In this document: piece after piece, positions 1-8,449 of the stretch
Numbering within the stretch: position 1 is the first letter of the stretch
Layout of the letters: each line of letters begins with the position of its first letter
From: Bacteroidales bacterium UBA1256
Lineage (GTDB): Bacteria; Bacteroidota; Bacteroidia; Bacteroidales; Paludibacteraceae
Direction: 5' to 3'
DNA: 10,095 nt
Assembly (NCBI GenBank): GCA_002308195.1
Contig: DBVU01000046.1
Span: 37,549-47,643, forward strand
The notes under the pieces: generated by a model
What the model was told of the DNA's origin: nothing
What the model saw: the letters and a program-made list of their open reading frames with translations, nothing else
Databases searched by the model: none
Made by a program: the position numbers and the translations under genes

Positions 1-2150
1 GCTAAGCCCGTCACAGCGGAGCAATCGGGAGTATCCTCAATCGAAATATCATCGATGTACACATCCGGAGTTCCTGTGCCTGGGTTGAGATAGAACGTAA
101 TGTAACGTCCAGAACCTGTGTAAGTCTGCAAATTAACACTATATTTGGCCCATGTGCTACCGCCAGGAACCTCCACAGATTCTACTTCTGTGATATTTGC
201 ACCTAATTGCTGACCTTGTGCGAGGTCTGCTATCTGCGTATTTGCCACACCTATCTTTACCGTATGCGTACCGTTAGTTGACATTGCCCAGAATGTAACG
301 GTCATGTCCTGTACGGCCTTTGGCATAGCAGGAAGCATCGCGATAGAAGAATAATAAGCAGATCCAGAAGGATTAGATGGAGCACTTGTTCCACGCAGGT
401 ACAATGAAGCATTTACATAGGCTGTTGTTGCGTGATTCTGTGTAGTCTTAACATACGGAAGATATGTATCATATTGTCTATCAAAAAGATACTGTGTATT
501 CACACAACGACTATCCATTACCCATCCGTCTGGTATAGCATATATGTCATTCGTATATGTGTCGGCATCTAATCGAGAGAAATCTTCAAGATACGGATAA
601 CTTACCTCCTTTGCAGTCTTAAATTCTACCGCGCTCGTCCACTCACTACTACCACAGCCTGCCTGCAGATACGCATAATAAGTAGTCTTCGGCTTCAAAC
701 CTGTCAACGTGTATGGATTAGAAGATATTGCATCCGCAAACTCGCCTTTTGTTGCATCTGGCTCTATATCCTCTGGATCTGCCAGAGGTATAGTCGATAC
801 TACTAGATTCCACTCTGTCTCACTTCCCGATTTTGTCCAACTGATTTTAGCTGACTCCGGAGCTATCTCCGATATGGTTACAAACATTGGCTTCGGGCAA
901 GCAGATTTTGCTTCTACGCGGATATTATCTATGAAGATACGATTCTCCTTATCTGCATTACCTGCGCGAAGTCCGATATACTTACCAGTACCGGCATAGC
1001 CAGCCAACGAGACAGTAATATTCTCCCATTTTCTTCCTGCCGGTAGATTGAGTGTTGCGACCTCTGTGAAATTCTCTGCGGAAGCATCAGTACTTACGCC
1101 AATCGCGATAGTACGAGTATAACTATTACCTGCTTCTTGAGCGGCTGCCGCAAAGGATATCTGGCAATTTTTAACACTACCACTCAATTCCGGAAGGAAA
1201 AGATAACTATTCGTTCCACTAGCATTAACAAACTTGAACGATTTTGTACTATTGTACGGATACTCGTTCGAAACAGCCGCTGCCGTCGAATTATTGATAA
1301 TCGTAAAGCAGTTGGATAATTCACCTTCAAAATCTTCCACAAACGGAATACTGATAGCCGCACATGGAGTCGCGAATTCCAATTCTGCCCAAGGCGATAC
1401 ATCACCATCGCCGCAGTCATATTGTACATATACCCAGTATTTCTTGTTCGCATCCAAACCGCTGAGTTCATAGAACTCATCTGTCAGTGGCCAACCTTCT
1501 AGGTCTAATACATCAGCTTCAACTGACAAATCGGTCATTTTGGCTGAATTAACCTTTAGGTTATATCTCACGAATTTCGGGCTCGAGCATACATCCCACC
1601 ACAGCGTTACCGAATTGGTCGTTAGACCCTCAATAAGCAAACCGGTTGGAGCAGTTGCGGCTTCCGTTTTGTTCTCTATCGACAAACGATACACACGCGT
1701 TTCTTGGCCACCAAAATAAGCACCTGCCAAGGCAATTTGTACGTTGCTCAATCCGGCAGGAAGTGCGCCTTTCCAACTTTCCTCTCCATCTGTAACGTTT
1801 TCAAATGCTTGTAGTACAGCCCAAGCGTCTTGCTCCGTGGCGCGATACAAAATACGCAAGGTATTTATGTTGGCGCCATTAGCCACGTTGCTGTAAACAA
1901 TCTTTACAGACGGCTGGTTGTCCAATTCGCTGAGATTAATTACTGGGGTGAACAAGGTGTCCACACCGTTTTCTGTCAATACTGCAAATTTAGCATTGTT
2001 GTCATTGAATTTCCAGTAGTCGCCCGCTGTCCAACCGGATGGAAGCGAACCATCTGCGAAATTCTCATCTAGCACAGACTTTTGTGCCATTACTGTTGTG
2101 CCAACCATCAGGGCTGCTAGCAACAGAATGCATGTGTAAAATCGTTTCAT
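1..2150 (-). CDS. Large secreted multidomain protein, alternating jelly-roll and FN3 modules (C-terminus outside window)
   Basis: An open frame runs without a stop from the ATG at 2150 to the window edge, giving 716 residues. It begins with a signal peptide (MKRFYTCILLLAALMVG, likely cut after VMA, about residue 22). A first jelly-roll of the 'choice-of-anchor J' kind follows at about 27-155 (FADGSLPSGW near its start). Then come FN3 at about 166-261, jelly-roll at 268-414 (FVEDFEGE to IFIDNIRV), FN3 at 417-513, jelly-roll at 516-705 (YLEDFSR to VYIDDISI) and the first residues of another FN3 at 710. Jelly-roll/FN3 strings of this type occur in Bacteroidota surface proteins and enzymes and usually bind glycans or other ligands. 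No catalytic domain is visible, but one could lie in the missing part. The leader upstream is A-rich without a Shine-Dalgarno, as is common in Bacteroidota. A role in adhesion or glycan binding is inference. Confidence 0.85.
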   Translation of the reverse strand, partial: MKRFYTCILLLAALMVGTTVMAQKSVLDENFADGSLPSGWTAGDYWKFNDNNAKFAVLTENGVDTLFTPVINLSELDNQPSVKIVYSNVANGANINTLRILYRATEQDAWAVLQAFENVTDGEESWKGALPAGLSNVQIALAGAYFGGQETRVYRLSIENKTEAATAPTGLLIEGLTTNSVTLWWDVCSSPKFVRYNLKVNSAKMTDLSVEADVLDLEGWPLTDEFYELSGLDANKKYWVYVQYDCGDGDVSPWAELEFATPCAAISIPFVEDFEGELSNCFTIINNSTAAAVSNEYPYNSTKSFKFVNASGTNSYLFLPELSGSVKNCQISFAAAAQEAGNSYTRTIAIGVSTDASAENFTEVATLNLPAGRKWENITVSLAGYAGTGKYIGLRAGNADKENRIFIDNIRVEAKSACPKPMFVTISEIAPESAKISWTKSGSETEWNLVVSTIPLADPEDIEPDATKGEFADAISSNPYTLTGLKPKTTYYAYLQAGCGSSEWTSAVEFKTAKEVSYPYLEDFSRLDADTYTNDIYAIPDGWVMDSRCVNTQYLFDRQYDTYLPYVKTTQNHATTAYVNASLYLRGTSAPSNPSGSAYYSSIAMLPAMPKAVQDMTVTFWAMSTNGTHTVKIGVANTQIADLAQGQQLGANITEVESVEVPGGSTWAKYSVNLQTYTGSGRYITFYLNPGTGTPDVYIDDISIEDTPDCSAVTGL

Positions 2151-2207
2151 GTGCGTTTGTTTTTTTTGTTGTTGATAATGTATTATTTTTTGTACCTTAT
2201 TGGGTTC

Positions 2208-2215
2208 CAAATTTA
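2208..2215 (-). promoter_or_regulatory. Candidate -7 box (TAAATTTG) for the left-hand secreted protein
   Basis: Read on the minus strand, TAAATTTG fits the Bacteroidota -7 consensus TAnnTTTG. It would place the transcription start near 2201 and leave a 5' leader of about 50 nt before the ATG at 2150. I see no good TTTG -33 element about 20 nt upstream; that space is taken by the CGAGA repeat array. The promoter may therefore be weak alone or depend on an activator. No strong terminator separates it from the upstream operon, so readthrough is also possible. Confidence 0.5.
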
Positions 2216-2226
2216 TCTGGAGCTAA

Positions 2227-2264
2227 CGAGACATTACCGAGACAATACCGAGAGCATTCCGAGA
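2227..2264. repeat. Four CGAGA elements at an exact 11-bp period
   Basis: CGAGA occurs at 2227-2231, 2238-2242, 2249-2253 and 2260-2264, each 11 bp after the last, inside an imperfect 11-bp unit of the form ttaCCGAGACA. The array sits between the stop of the 1016-residue protein gene and the -7 box of the next gene, covering roughly -25 to -65 of the proposed transcription start. A spacing close to one helical turn puts all copies on the same DNA face. It may bind a regulator; it may also be a chance tandem duplication. Confidence 0.65.
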
Positions 2265-2278
2265 GATAATACTCCGTC

Positions 2279-5200
2279 TCAACGGCCACTCTCTGTCCGA
2301 ATCAGATAACCTTGCGCATTGTATCTTCTTCCTTCAACTTCTATGTAGAGTCTTCCGTTCTCCAGCACTTTCTTGCTTGTCGATGTCGGACTTACCGGCG
2401 ATACAGACGGAACAATATATCCGCACGTCGGTATTGCACGAGCGCCTCCTACCAAAGTCAGCAATACGGCATATTCCTCACCCGGTTGCAATTTGTTGGC
2501 ATTGTAGTAGTACGAACCAGTCGCGCCATCTATCGGCTTACCATCTCGTAGCCATTGGAAACTCTCAAATTCGTATCCGCCGTTATAGTTGGCATTTAGT
2601 ATGCCCAGCACATCGTCCCAGCGCTGCTGAATCAGCGATGCCGAATAATGTACCATCACTTCGCCTTCTACGTTGCAACTGCCATTATCCTTACTGTCAA
2701 AACGAATGCTGAAACCATAGTAACCTGGCTTTATTCCGGCCGGCATTGCCACTATTATGGTATCACGCAAACCGTCTGCCAGTGAATCCGATTGTGGCAG
2801 CAAACCATTGCTAAATGCCAAGTCGTCAAAACGAAGATCATAGTAATTAGCCTTTCCTTTTTCGGTAGTGGCATAAATGGCAAAATCGGCATCTTCCGGA
2901 CACGGATTTTCTACCGAAACTGCCACTTGCAACGGCACTACTACTTGCAAATTCAGTACTACTATACTGTCGCAACCGGCTTGACTCAAGAAAGTAGCAC
3001 TGTACTGACCACTTGTGCTTAGTGTTTGGTCGCCTAGTTTGTAACTTTCTCCTTCCGGAATAATGGCATCTATCGTATCACGAATAGCATCTACAAAATG
3101 CAGATTAATCACATGGATACTATCGCATCCGGCTCGGTTGAAATCTTCATCCGTTATGGTTGCATTGCTTACGTACGGACGACCGTTATGCATGAATATA
3201 TCGCCTTCGCAACGCTCCACATCTTCTACTATCGAATCTTTGCCAACTCGCGGCACATGTATGTAGAAATGTTGCGTACTATCGCATAGTCCTACTATAG
3301 CGCGCAAACTGAAATGATAATCTTTCTCTTCATCCGGCAATCGGAAAGATGGATTCCAAGGTATGGTATCGCCTGTCATGGCCTCAGGTACCAAACCATC
3401 AAAATCCCATATCACGGCTTCCGGACGATTCTCTGTCTCTTTTATCTCGCCGGTTTCCCAGTTTCTGGTGCGGATATGACTCGTATTGCGGAACGAAATA
3501 TAATTGCCGCAATCGCGCTGCTCCAATGTGTACGATGCCTCCGGTATCGGGAAACGAGGAATTGCATTGGCATATAGTGTGAATTTGCAGTTTGGATCGC
3601 TCTTGTAGGTCACATCTACGGCATAATCTCTATCGTCTTTGTAATCCACATTGTATATGCGATCTCTTCCCAGTGTCACACTCGGTTGGCTCAGCAGATA
3701 CCAACGATAATTAAATCCTTCCGGAGCGATGAACTGATTCGTCGGAGTATTTCCACATTGTATTCCTTCTATGTTGCCGGATATACAATTCAGGGTGAAA
3801 TAGGCATAACCATAGTGAATTTCTGCGGTACAACCCATCGAAGTCAATATCACTTTGATATGCTTGCCATCATAATCGGCCAGGTTCAAACCGAGCGTAG
3901 TCCAATCGCGCCAACATACATCACGAGTGCCATCTCCGCCATCCGGCACACGATTCCAACCGTCACCACTGGTCTTGGACGACAAATCTACTGTCGTACA
4001 ACTACTCAGGTCTTGTCCTGTCTCTGCATCTACTATATTGATAGTGAAACGCGGGCGTTGTTCTTCCTGGTGACCGGACGATTCTAGCACAAGAGCATAC
4101 TTCAGCATCAATGCGCCGGCTTCTTTGCTATCAACCACAAAATCATAAGTGATACGAGCCACACGAGCATATTTTTCCCAACTACCAACACGGACAGAAG
4201 CCAATTCTCCGTCCGGCACAGTTTTCAATGGTGGTACAGGATTATCTTCCGAATCCACACTTCCTCTCGTACGAGCATCGTACTCATCCGGACTGTAGTG
4301 TATCGTATGACGACTCCACATCGATGTGAATCCATAATCAATCTTATGTCCCACACGTAGCAAGGTGTCGTTGGCGTGCCAATCCGCAGCAGTCTCTTCC
4401 GAGAAGAAACAGTTCTTATCTGTCAGATTCAGGTAGTTAAAACAACGAGCGTCAAATATAAATGCCACTGGAAAATCGTACCATACACTCGTATCGCCTT
4501 GGCAAATAACTTGTATCTGAATATCATATACACCAAACGGCAATACCGAAGTATAACCTTGACCTTTCAAATCACGAACCTCTGTGGCTTCCGTATCTCC
4601 CATTCGATGCATACGCAGATTGAATGCCTCGCCGGATGATTGCCACGATAGGTGAGCTGTTTGGCCCATCGTAGAAACTTCCATATCGGTGGGTTTGCCA
4701 CAATTGTTACGAGCCAGCAAGATGTTGTCTACGCACGGACCGGGTTGAACCAATTGCGCCGAACTGCTGTTTACAAATAGATATACCAAGCGATGCGGTG
4801 TGCCATCCGATTGCAGACCTTCTACGGAAGTATGCGTCCAAACCGAACCTCCTGTCAATAGCGGTGTGCCGTTGAACTGAAGCATATTCTGTGCTATCCA
4901 TGCGGTGGCATTGTAATCATCATTACTTTTACAAACCATACTGCCGAATTGACTTTCTGGTACCCAAGCTACCATCAGTGCTGCACGTGACGAATCGCCA
5001 CCGCACATCCAATCGAAAGACAAATCGTATCTACCGGCTTCCAAAGTCAACTCACGCCATGCAATCATCACACGCGATTCAGTCTTCTTGTAACCTGCCG
5101 TGGCACCACCATCAGCGGATATATACAACGACTGTGCACCTAACGATGACACGCCATTGCCTATATGCCAAAGATTTACCCAAGTATATCCTTCGTTCTT

Positions 5201-5329
5201 CGGAGTATTCAGGTTCCAATTCGCATTCTCTGTTGCACTCTCAAAATCACACGAATAACTGTGTGCTAATTGCGCAAATGCATTAGCGAATATACATGCG
5301 GTTAATATTAAAAATATTATTCGCTTCAT
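2279..5329 (-). CDS. Secreted multidomain adhesin-like protein, paralog of the preceding gene in the operon
   Basis: The 1016-residue product starts with a signal peptide (cut likely after AFA, residue 19). Domain order by eye: jelly-roll about 25-206 (SLYISADGGAT, LEAGRYDLSFDW); FN3-like about 210-290; a large module 296-515 with SRHTIHY, LKTVPDGELASVRVGSW, LKYALVLE and HYGYAYFTLNC; an Ig-like part about 524-590; a PKD-like part 596-693 with WDFDGL; two repeats ending in GCDS plus a beta strand (about 707-746 and 757-797); an Ig-like module 899-973 (RWDDVL, YNGGY, FQWLRDG); and the tail KVLENGRLYI...YNAQG (987-1007). The whole order matches the gene upstream. The start lies 18 nt after that gene's stop, with an A-rich spacer, so the two are surely cotranscribed. 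No enzyme motif is visible. Surface adhesion or matrix binding is inference. A short LTAC near residue 12 resembles a lipobox but lies too early to convince. Confidence 0.9.
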   Translation of the reverse strand: MKRIIFLILTACIFANAFAQLAHSYSCDFESATENANWNLNTPKNEGYTWVNLWHIGNGVSSLGAQSLYISADGGATAGYKKTESRVMIAWRELTLEAGRYDLSFDWMCGGDSSRAALMVAWVPESQFGSMVCKSNDDYNATAWIAQNMLQFNGTPLLTGGSVWTHTSVEGLQSDGTPHRLVYLFVNSSSAQLVQPGPCVDNILLARNNCGKPTDMEVSTMGQTAHLSWQSSGEAFNLRMHRMGDTEATEVRDLKGQGYTSVLPFGVYDIQIQVICQGDTSVWYDFPVAFIFDARCFNYLNLTDKNCFFSEETAADWHANDTLLRVGHKIDYGFTSMWSRHTIHYSPDEYDARTRGSVDSEDNPVPPLKTVPDGELASVRVGSWEKYARVARITYDFVVDSKEAGALMLKYALVLESSGHQEEQRPRFTINIVDAETGQDLSSCTTVDLSSKTSGDGWNRVPDGGDGTRDVCWRDWTTLGLNLADYDGKHIKVILTSMGCTAEIHYGYAYFTLNCISGNIEGIQCGNTPTNQFIAPEGFNYRWYLLSQPSVTLGRDRIYNVDYKDDRDYAVDVTYKSDPNCKFTLYANAIPRFPIPEASYTLEQRDCGNYISFRNTSHIRTRNWETGEIKETENRPEAVIWDFDGLVPEAMTGDTIPWNPSFRLPDEEKDYHFSLRAIVGLCDSTQHFYIHVPRVGKDSIVEDVERCEGDIFMHNGRPYVSNATITDEDFNRAGCDSIHVINLHFVDAIRDTIDAIIPEGESYKLGDQTLSTSGQYSATFLSQAGCDSIVVLNLQVVVPLQVAVSVENPCPEDADFAIYATTEKGKANYYDLRFDDLAFSNGLLPQSDSLADGLRDTIIVAMPAGIKPGYYGFSIRFDSKDNGSCNVEGEVMVHYSASLIQQRWDDVLGILNANYNGGYEFESFQWLRDGKPIDGATGSYYYNANKLQPGEEYAVLLTLVGGARAIPTCGYIVPSVSPVSPTSTSKKVLENGRLYIEVEGRRYNAQGYLIRTESGR
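2939..3211 (-). repeat. Two tandem GCDS modules in the 1016-residue protein
   Basis: Residues 707-746 and 757-797 are two copies of a ~40-residue beta-rich unit. In each, a short strand (MHNGRPYV or YKLGDQTL) is followed by a turn, GCDS, and a closing strand (INLHFV or LNLQVV). The first copy starts with a Cys (CEGD); the second has Pro-Glu-Gly there and lacks that Cys. Units of this form are frequent in the stalks of large Bacteroidota secreted proteins. Confidence 0.75.
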
Positions 5330-5347
5330 ATCGTTACGTTTTCTTTC

Positions 5348-8300
5348 TTATCGTATCCTTGCTCCTCGAGCATCATATTCGTGATGGTTGCATCGGATAA
5401 TCAACTGACCATCACGCAACAATTTGCGAGGCAATTCTCTCGTTTCTGTCTCGTCCACTCCCAGTGTCTGATGACGCTCGTTGAACGAGAATGGGCAAAC
5501 CCATACTTGCGTTCCATCTGCCAATGTCACGCGTACCGTATATTCCGTATCCGGATCCAATCCCGGTTCGTAGTACCACGACTGAGTAGCACCCTCTATC
5601 GCAACGCCGTTGGCGTACCACTGGTACGAAGTAAAGGTCAAACCTCCATTGTATGCTTCGCTCAAGAATGTCAATACATCGTCAAAACGCGCTTCAATGA
5701 TGCTGCTCGACAGACTGACTTCAAATTCCACAGAATCAACAAAATACGTATCGCACCACGGCATGTATGTATATACTATAGCCGTTTGCGGACCGGCCTG
5801 ACGGTTGCCAATCTGAACAGATACTTCATCGTCATTGCCTCGCAGTTGGAATAGGGTGTCTATTTCGTCTACTTCTACACGCATTCTGTCCATAAACGGC
5901 CTTTCCGGACTAACCAGCAACAATGGCTGATCAGCGCATAAACGTGGATTAGCGACTTCGATTGTTGGGCGTGGAGCGACAGTCAACCACAGTGTCACCA
6001 AACTGTCGCAGCCGGTTTCCATACTAGTTACCATTGCCGTTTGCTTGCCGGTCGTTGTCAGCACTTTGCCATTGAACGAATAACTTCCTCCCGGGCAAAT
6101 AGTATCATACACTTCCTCCATCTTTGGCTCATGCACTTTCAGGTGCATTACTACTGTACTATCGCAGCCGGTTATTACGCTAATCAAACTGTCCGCATAA
6201 TCGCCCGTCTCTGTACGTTTGTTGTGCGTACCTATCGGGAAGATGATGGATTCGCCTCTACAAACGGTATCGTATAGATGCGTATCCACCGGACCTATCG
6301 CCGGTATTTCTATCTCATACCATGCGGTATCGGCAAATAGTTGATTGTTGACGTATACTCCGGTTCTAACTCCGTAGTACACTGTTCCTCCATCATCCGG
6401 CATGGCTACGTAATTGCCATTTTCTTCATAACCAATCGCAGCCTCGGTTTGATCATCGTATATCAAGAAGCAACTCTCTAATTGCTTGTCATAACGATGC
6501 TCTACTTCTCCTGTTTGTTGGTTTACCAACAATACGTGACATTTATTATACCAAATAAATCCATTTTGACAATTCCTTGGAGCCCATTTCCATGCTAACT
6601 CGGCTTTCGGATGGTGAGGCTTTGCACTAGCATCAAACCAGAATCCGCACTCAGGATTCGATGGATAGGTCGCATGGCATAAATAGGTATTGGTATCCGA
6701 TTCTAATACATAGAAAAATCTCTCTTGCGACAAGGTATCTGCTAGTTGCTCATCGTTCCTGTTAAACCAGGCGTAATCAAATCCGTTCGGTGCCGTAAAT
6801 TGTTGAGTTGTCGAACCTTCTCCCCATGGCAATCCATCTACATCGCTGCGCGAACAGTTGAGCATGAAATAGGCATAGCCGAAGTGTCCACCTTGATCAC
6901 AATCGTACGAAGTAAGCGTGATCGTCAGCGTTTTACCAATGTAGTCCTCCATGCTAATACCTATCGTCTTCCAGTCTTGCCACATTACGGTTCGACTTCC
7001 GCTAGGACCAGTTGACCAATTGTTGGTGTGCCATAGAGCTTGGATTTCCGGATTTTGCCATTCACGCGGTGTAGGCGAGTGGAAATCAACCGAGGCGCAT
7101 TTGGTATCAATCGATACTCCCGACTCATCAAACACATCCAACGTGAAACGCGGTTGTTCAGTTTCTTGGTGGTCCGGATTCTCCAAAACGATAGCATATT
7201 TTATCAGCAGCACTGCCATCGAATTCGATTCAACCGTATAATGGAATGTCATCGATTCATACTCACTACCGGTGTTCCAGTTTCCTAATCTAACGGAACC
7301 AAATTCTCCGGTTGGAACGGTTCGGAGACAAGCTACGGTATCTCTTCCATTCATCACTACAGTACGCGGATCTACTTCGGTTAGATCAAAATGCGTGGTG
7401 TGGCGACTTCGCACGTCGCCCGGACCGTAATCCACACGAGTGGTTCCCTTCACATCTTTGCCCGTTCTGTACTGCCACGATCCGTATTCGAAAGTAGCAT
7501 TGTACATATTCAATGCATCGAAGCAGTCCGTTTCGTAGAGATAAACGACTGGGAATACCGTATAGACCGTCTTGTCTTCTCCGTTTACTCCGCAAATCCA
7601 GAACTCGTATGCACCGTACTCTACATTCTCCAGCGTAACACTGTTGCCATCCACCGGTACCGTAGTAAATTCGCTATCGGTTTTCTTGCGGTACATCACT
7701 TCGTATTCCTCAGCCGAACCATCCCAACTTACGGTCGAGTTATTGAGCACAGTCGTCACATGAATATTGCTTGGATAGTCATTTGGCGAAGCTTTGGCCA
7801 ACTGGAAATTATCGATAGCTATCGAAGTGATACTGTCGCGAATCGTTGCATCATTATTCACCCAAATAAACAGTAGACGAGTAGTGGTCTTATTGGCTTG
7901 TGCTACCGGGATCGTAATGCGCGCCTGGATATGACGCCATGCATCTCCATCTACCAGACTCTCATTATCGCCCATCAACTGAACGGCACTAGATACATAC
8001 GTTGGTTCTGTGGCGTTTCCAAGGCAATTCAAACCACTGGTCGGACGATTGGCATAAATCACTTTGACATAACCACGGGTCTTATTTCCCGTTCCAATCC
8101 AATCGTATGCCACATCATAATCACCTGCCTCCAAAGTAATGTCACGGTAAGCCAGCAGCACATTGTTGGTTTGTGCATACGTGTTGGTTGCACCGCCATC
8201 TTGCGATACATATAGCGATTTCCGACCCGTATAAGCTATGGTAGAACCTATCACCCACGCATTATTCGTCGTGATGGTACTTATGTTTGGGTTCAGTACC

Positions 8301-8449
8301 CAATTAGCATTCTCTTCGTCATTTTCAAAATCGCACAAATAAGGCAGATCGGCCATGGTAATAGCCGCAGCGCTCAACTTACCAATGCCCATTGTAATGG
8401 TCATCAGTAGTGTAATCATACCTATCATATTTTTGCGATTCATTTTCAT
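5348..8449 (-). CDS. Secreted multidomain adhesin-like protein, second gene of the barrel operon
   Basis: I place the start at the ATG at 8449 because it overlaps the stop of the upstream barrel gene as ATGA, a typical coupling arrangement, and gives a clean signal peptide (MKMNRKNMIG..., cut likely near KLSAAA, about 27-29). An in-frame ATG at 8467 would add six residues; one at 8443 would remove two. The 1033-residue product has a jelly-roll at about 35-218 (SLYVSQDGGAT, LEAGDYDVAYDW), FN3-like about 222-300, a large module 308-532 with SRHTTHF, LRTVPTGEFGSVRLGNW, IKYAIVLE and HFGYAYFMLNC, an Ig/PKD-like stretch 541-717, two GCDS repeats (730-772, 785-824), an Ig-like module 917-991 (RFDDVL, YNGG, YQWYANG) and the tail KLLRDGQLII...YDARG. 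It is a full-length paralog of the next gene. No catalytic motif is seen; surface binding is inference. Confidence 0.9.
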   Translation of the reverse strand: MKMNRKNMIGMITLLMTITMGIGKLSAAAITMADLPYLCDFENDEENANWVLNPNISTITTNNAWVIGSTIAYTGRKSLYVSQDGGATNTYAQTNNVLLAYRDITLEAGDYDVAYDWIGTGNKTRGYVKVIYANRPTSGLNCLGNATEPTYVSSAVQLMGDNESLVDGDAWRHIQARITIPVAQANKTTTRLLFIWVNNDATIRDSITSIAIDNFQLAKASPNDYPSNIHVTTVLNNSTVSWDGSAEEYEVMYRKKTDSEFTTVPVDGNSVTLENVEYGAYEFWICGVNGEDKTVYTVFPVVYLYETDCFDALNMYNATFEYGSWQYRTGKDVKGTTRVDYGPGDVRSRHTTHFDLTEVDPRTVVMNGRDTVACLRTVPTGEFGSVRLGNWNTGSEYESMTFHYTVESNSMAVLLIKYAIVLENPDHQETEQPRFTLDVFDESGVSIDTKCASVDFHSPTPREWQNPEIQALWHTNNWSTGPSGSRTVMWQDWKTIGISMEDYIGKTLTITLTSYDCDQGGHFGYAYFMLNCSRSDVDGLPWGEGSTTQQFTAPNGFDYAWFNRNDEQLADTLSQERFFYVLESDTNTYLCHATYPSNPECGFWFDASAKPHHPKAELAWKWAPRNCQNGFIWYNKCHVLLVNQQTGEVEHRYDKQLESCFLIYDDQTEAAIGYEENGNYVAMPDDGGTVYYGVRTGVYVNNQLFADTAWYEIEIPAIGPVDTHLYDTVCRGESIIFPIGTHNKRTETGDYADSLISVITGCDSTVVMHLKVHEPKMEEVYDTICPGGSYSFNGKVLTTTGKQTAMVTSMETGCDSLVTLWLTVAPRPTIEVANPRLCADQPLLLVSPERPFMDRMRVEVDEIDTLFQLRGNDDEVSVQIGNRQAGPQTAIVYTYMPWCDTYFVDSVEFEVSLSSSIIEARFDDVLTFLSEAYNGGLTFTSYQWYANGVAIEGATQSWYYEPGLDPDTEYTVRVTLADGTQVWVCPFSFNERHQTLGVDETETRELPRKLLRDGQLIIRCNHHEYDARGARIR
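5978..6262 (-). repeat. Two tandem GCDS modules in the 1033-residue protein
   Basis: Residues 730-772 (CRGESIIF to VVMHLKVH) and 785-824 (CPGGSYSFNG to VTLWLTV) are two copies of the same ~40-residue unit seen in the paralog. Each has a leading Cys, a Gly-rich turn, GCDS and a closing strand. The two Cys per unit could form a disulfide. In the other protein only the first copy keeps both Cys. Confidence 0.75.

Noticed and set aside
2227..2264. CRISPR-like array
   Set aside because: The units are 11 bp with no spacers and no cas genes are present; it is a short tandem repeat.
2265..2281. Terminator after the 1016-residue protein gene
   Set aside because: GAGA and TCTC can pair just after the stop, but the stem is only about four base pairs and no T-run follows.
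5294..5329. Lipoprotein signal (LTAC) in the 1016-residue protein
   Set aside because: The Cys is at residue 12, too early for a normal lipoprotein signal, and hydrophobic residues continue to a good signal peptidase I site at AFA, residue 19.
7391..7876. Open frame of 161 codons on the plus strand, with others such as 3686-4087, 5381-5854 and 8719-9105
   Set aside because: All lie antisense to large minus-strand genes with convincing domains, have no protein-like composition (rich in His, Arg, Ile, Cys, Tyr) and no promoter or domain motif.
2279..8449. Recent exact gene duplication of the two large secreted proteins
   Set aside because: They share order and motifs but differ at most positions at both protein and DNA level, so the duplication is old and recombination between them looks unlikely.
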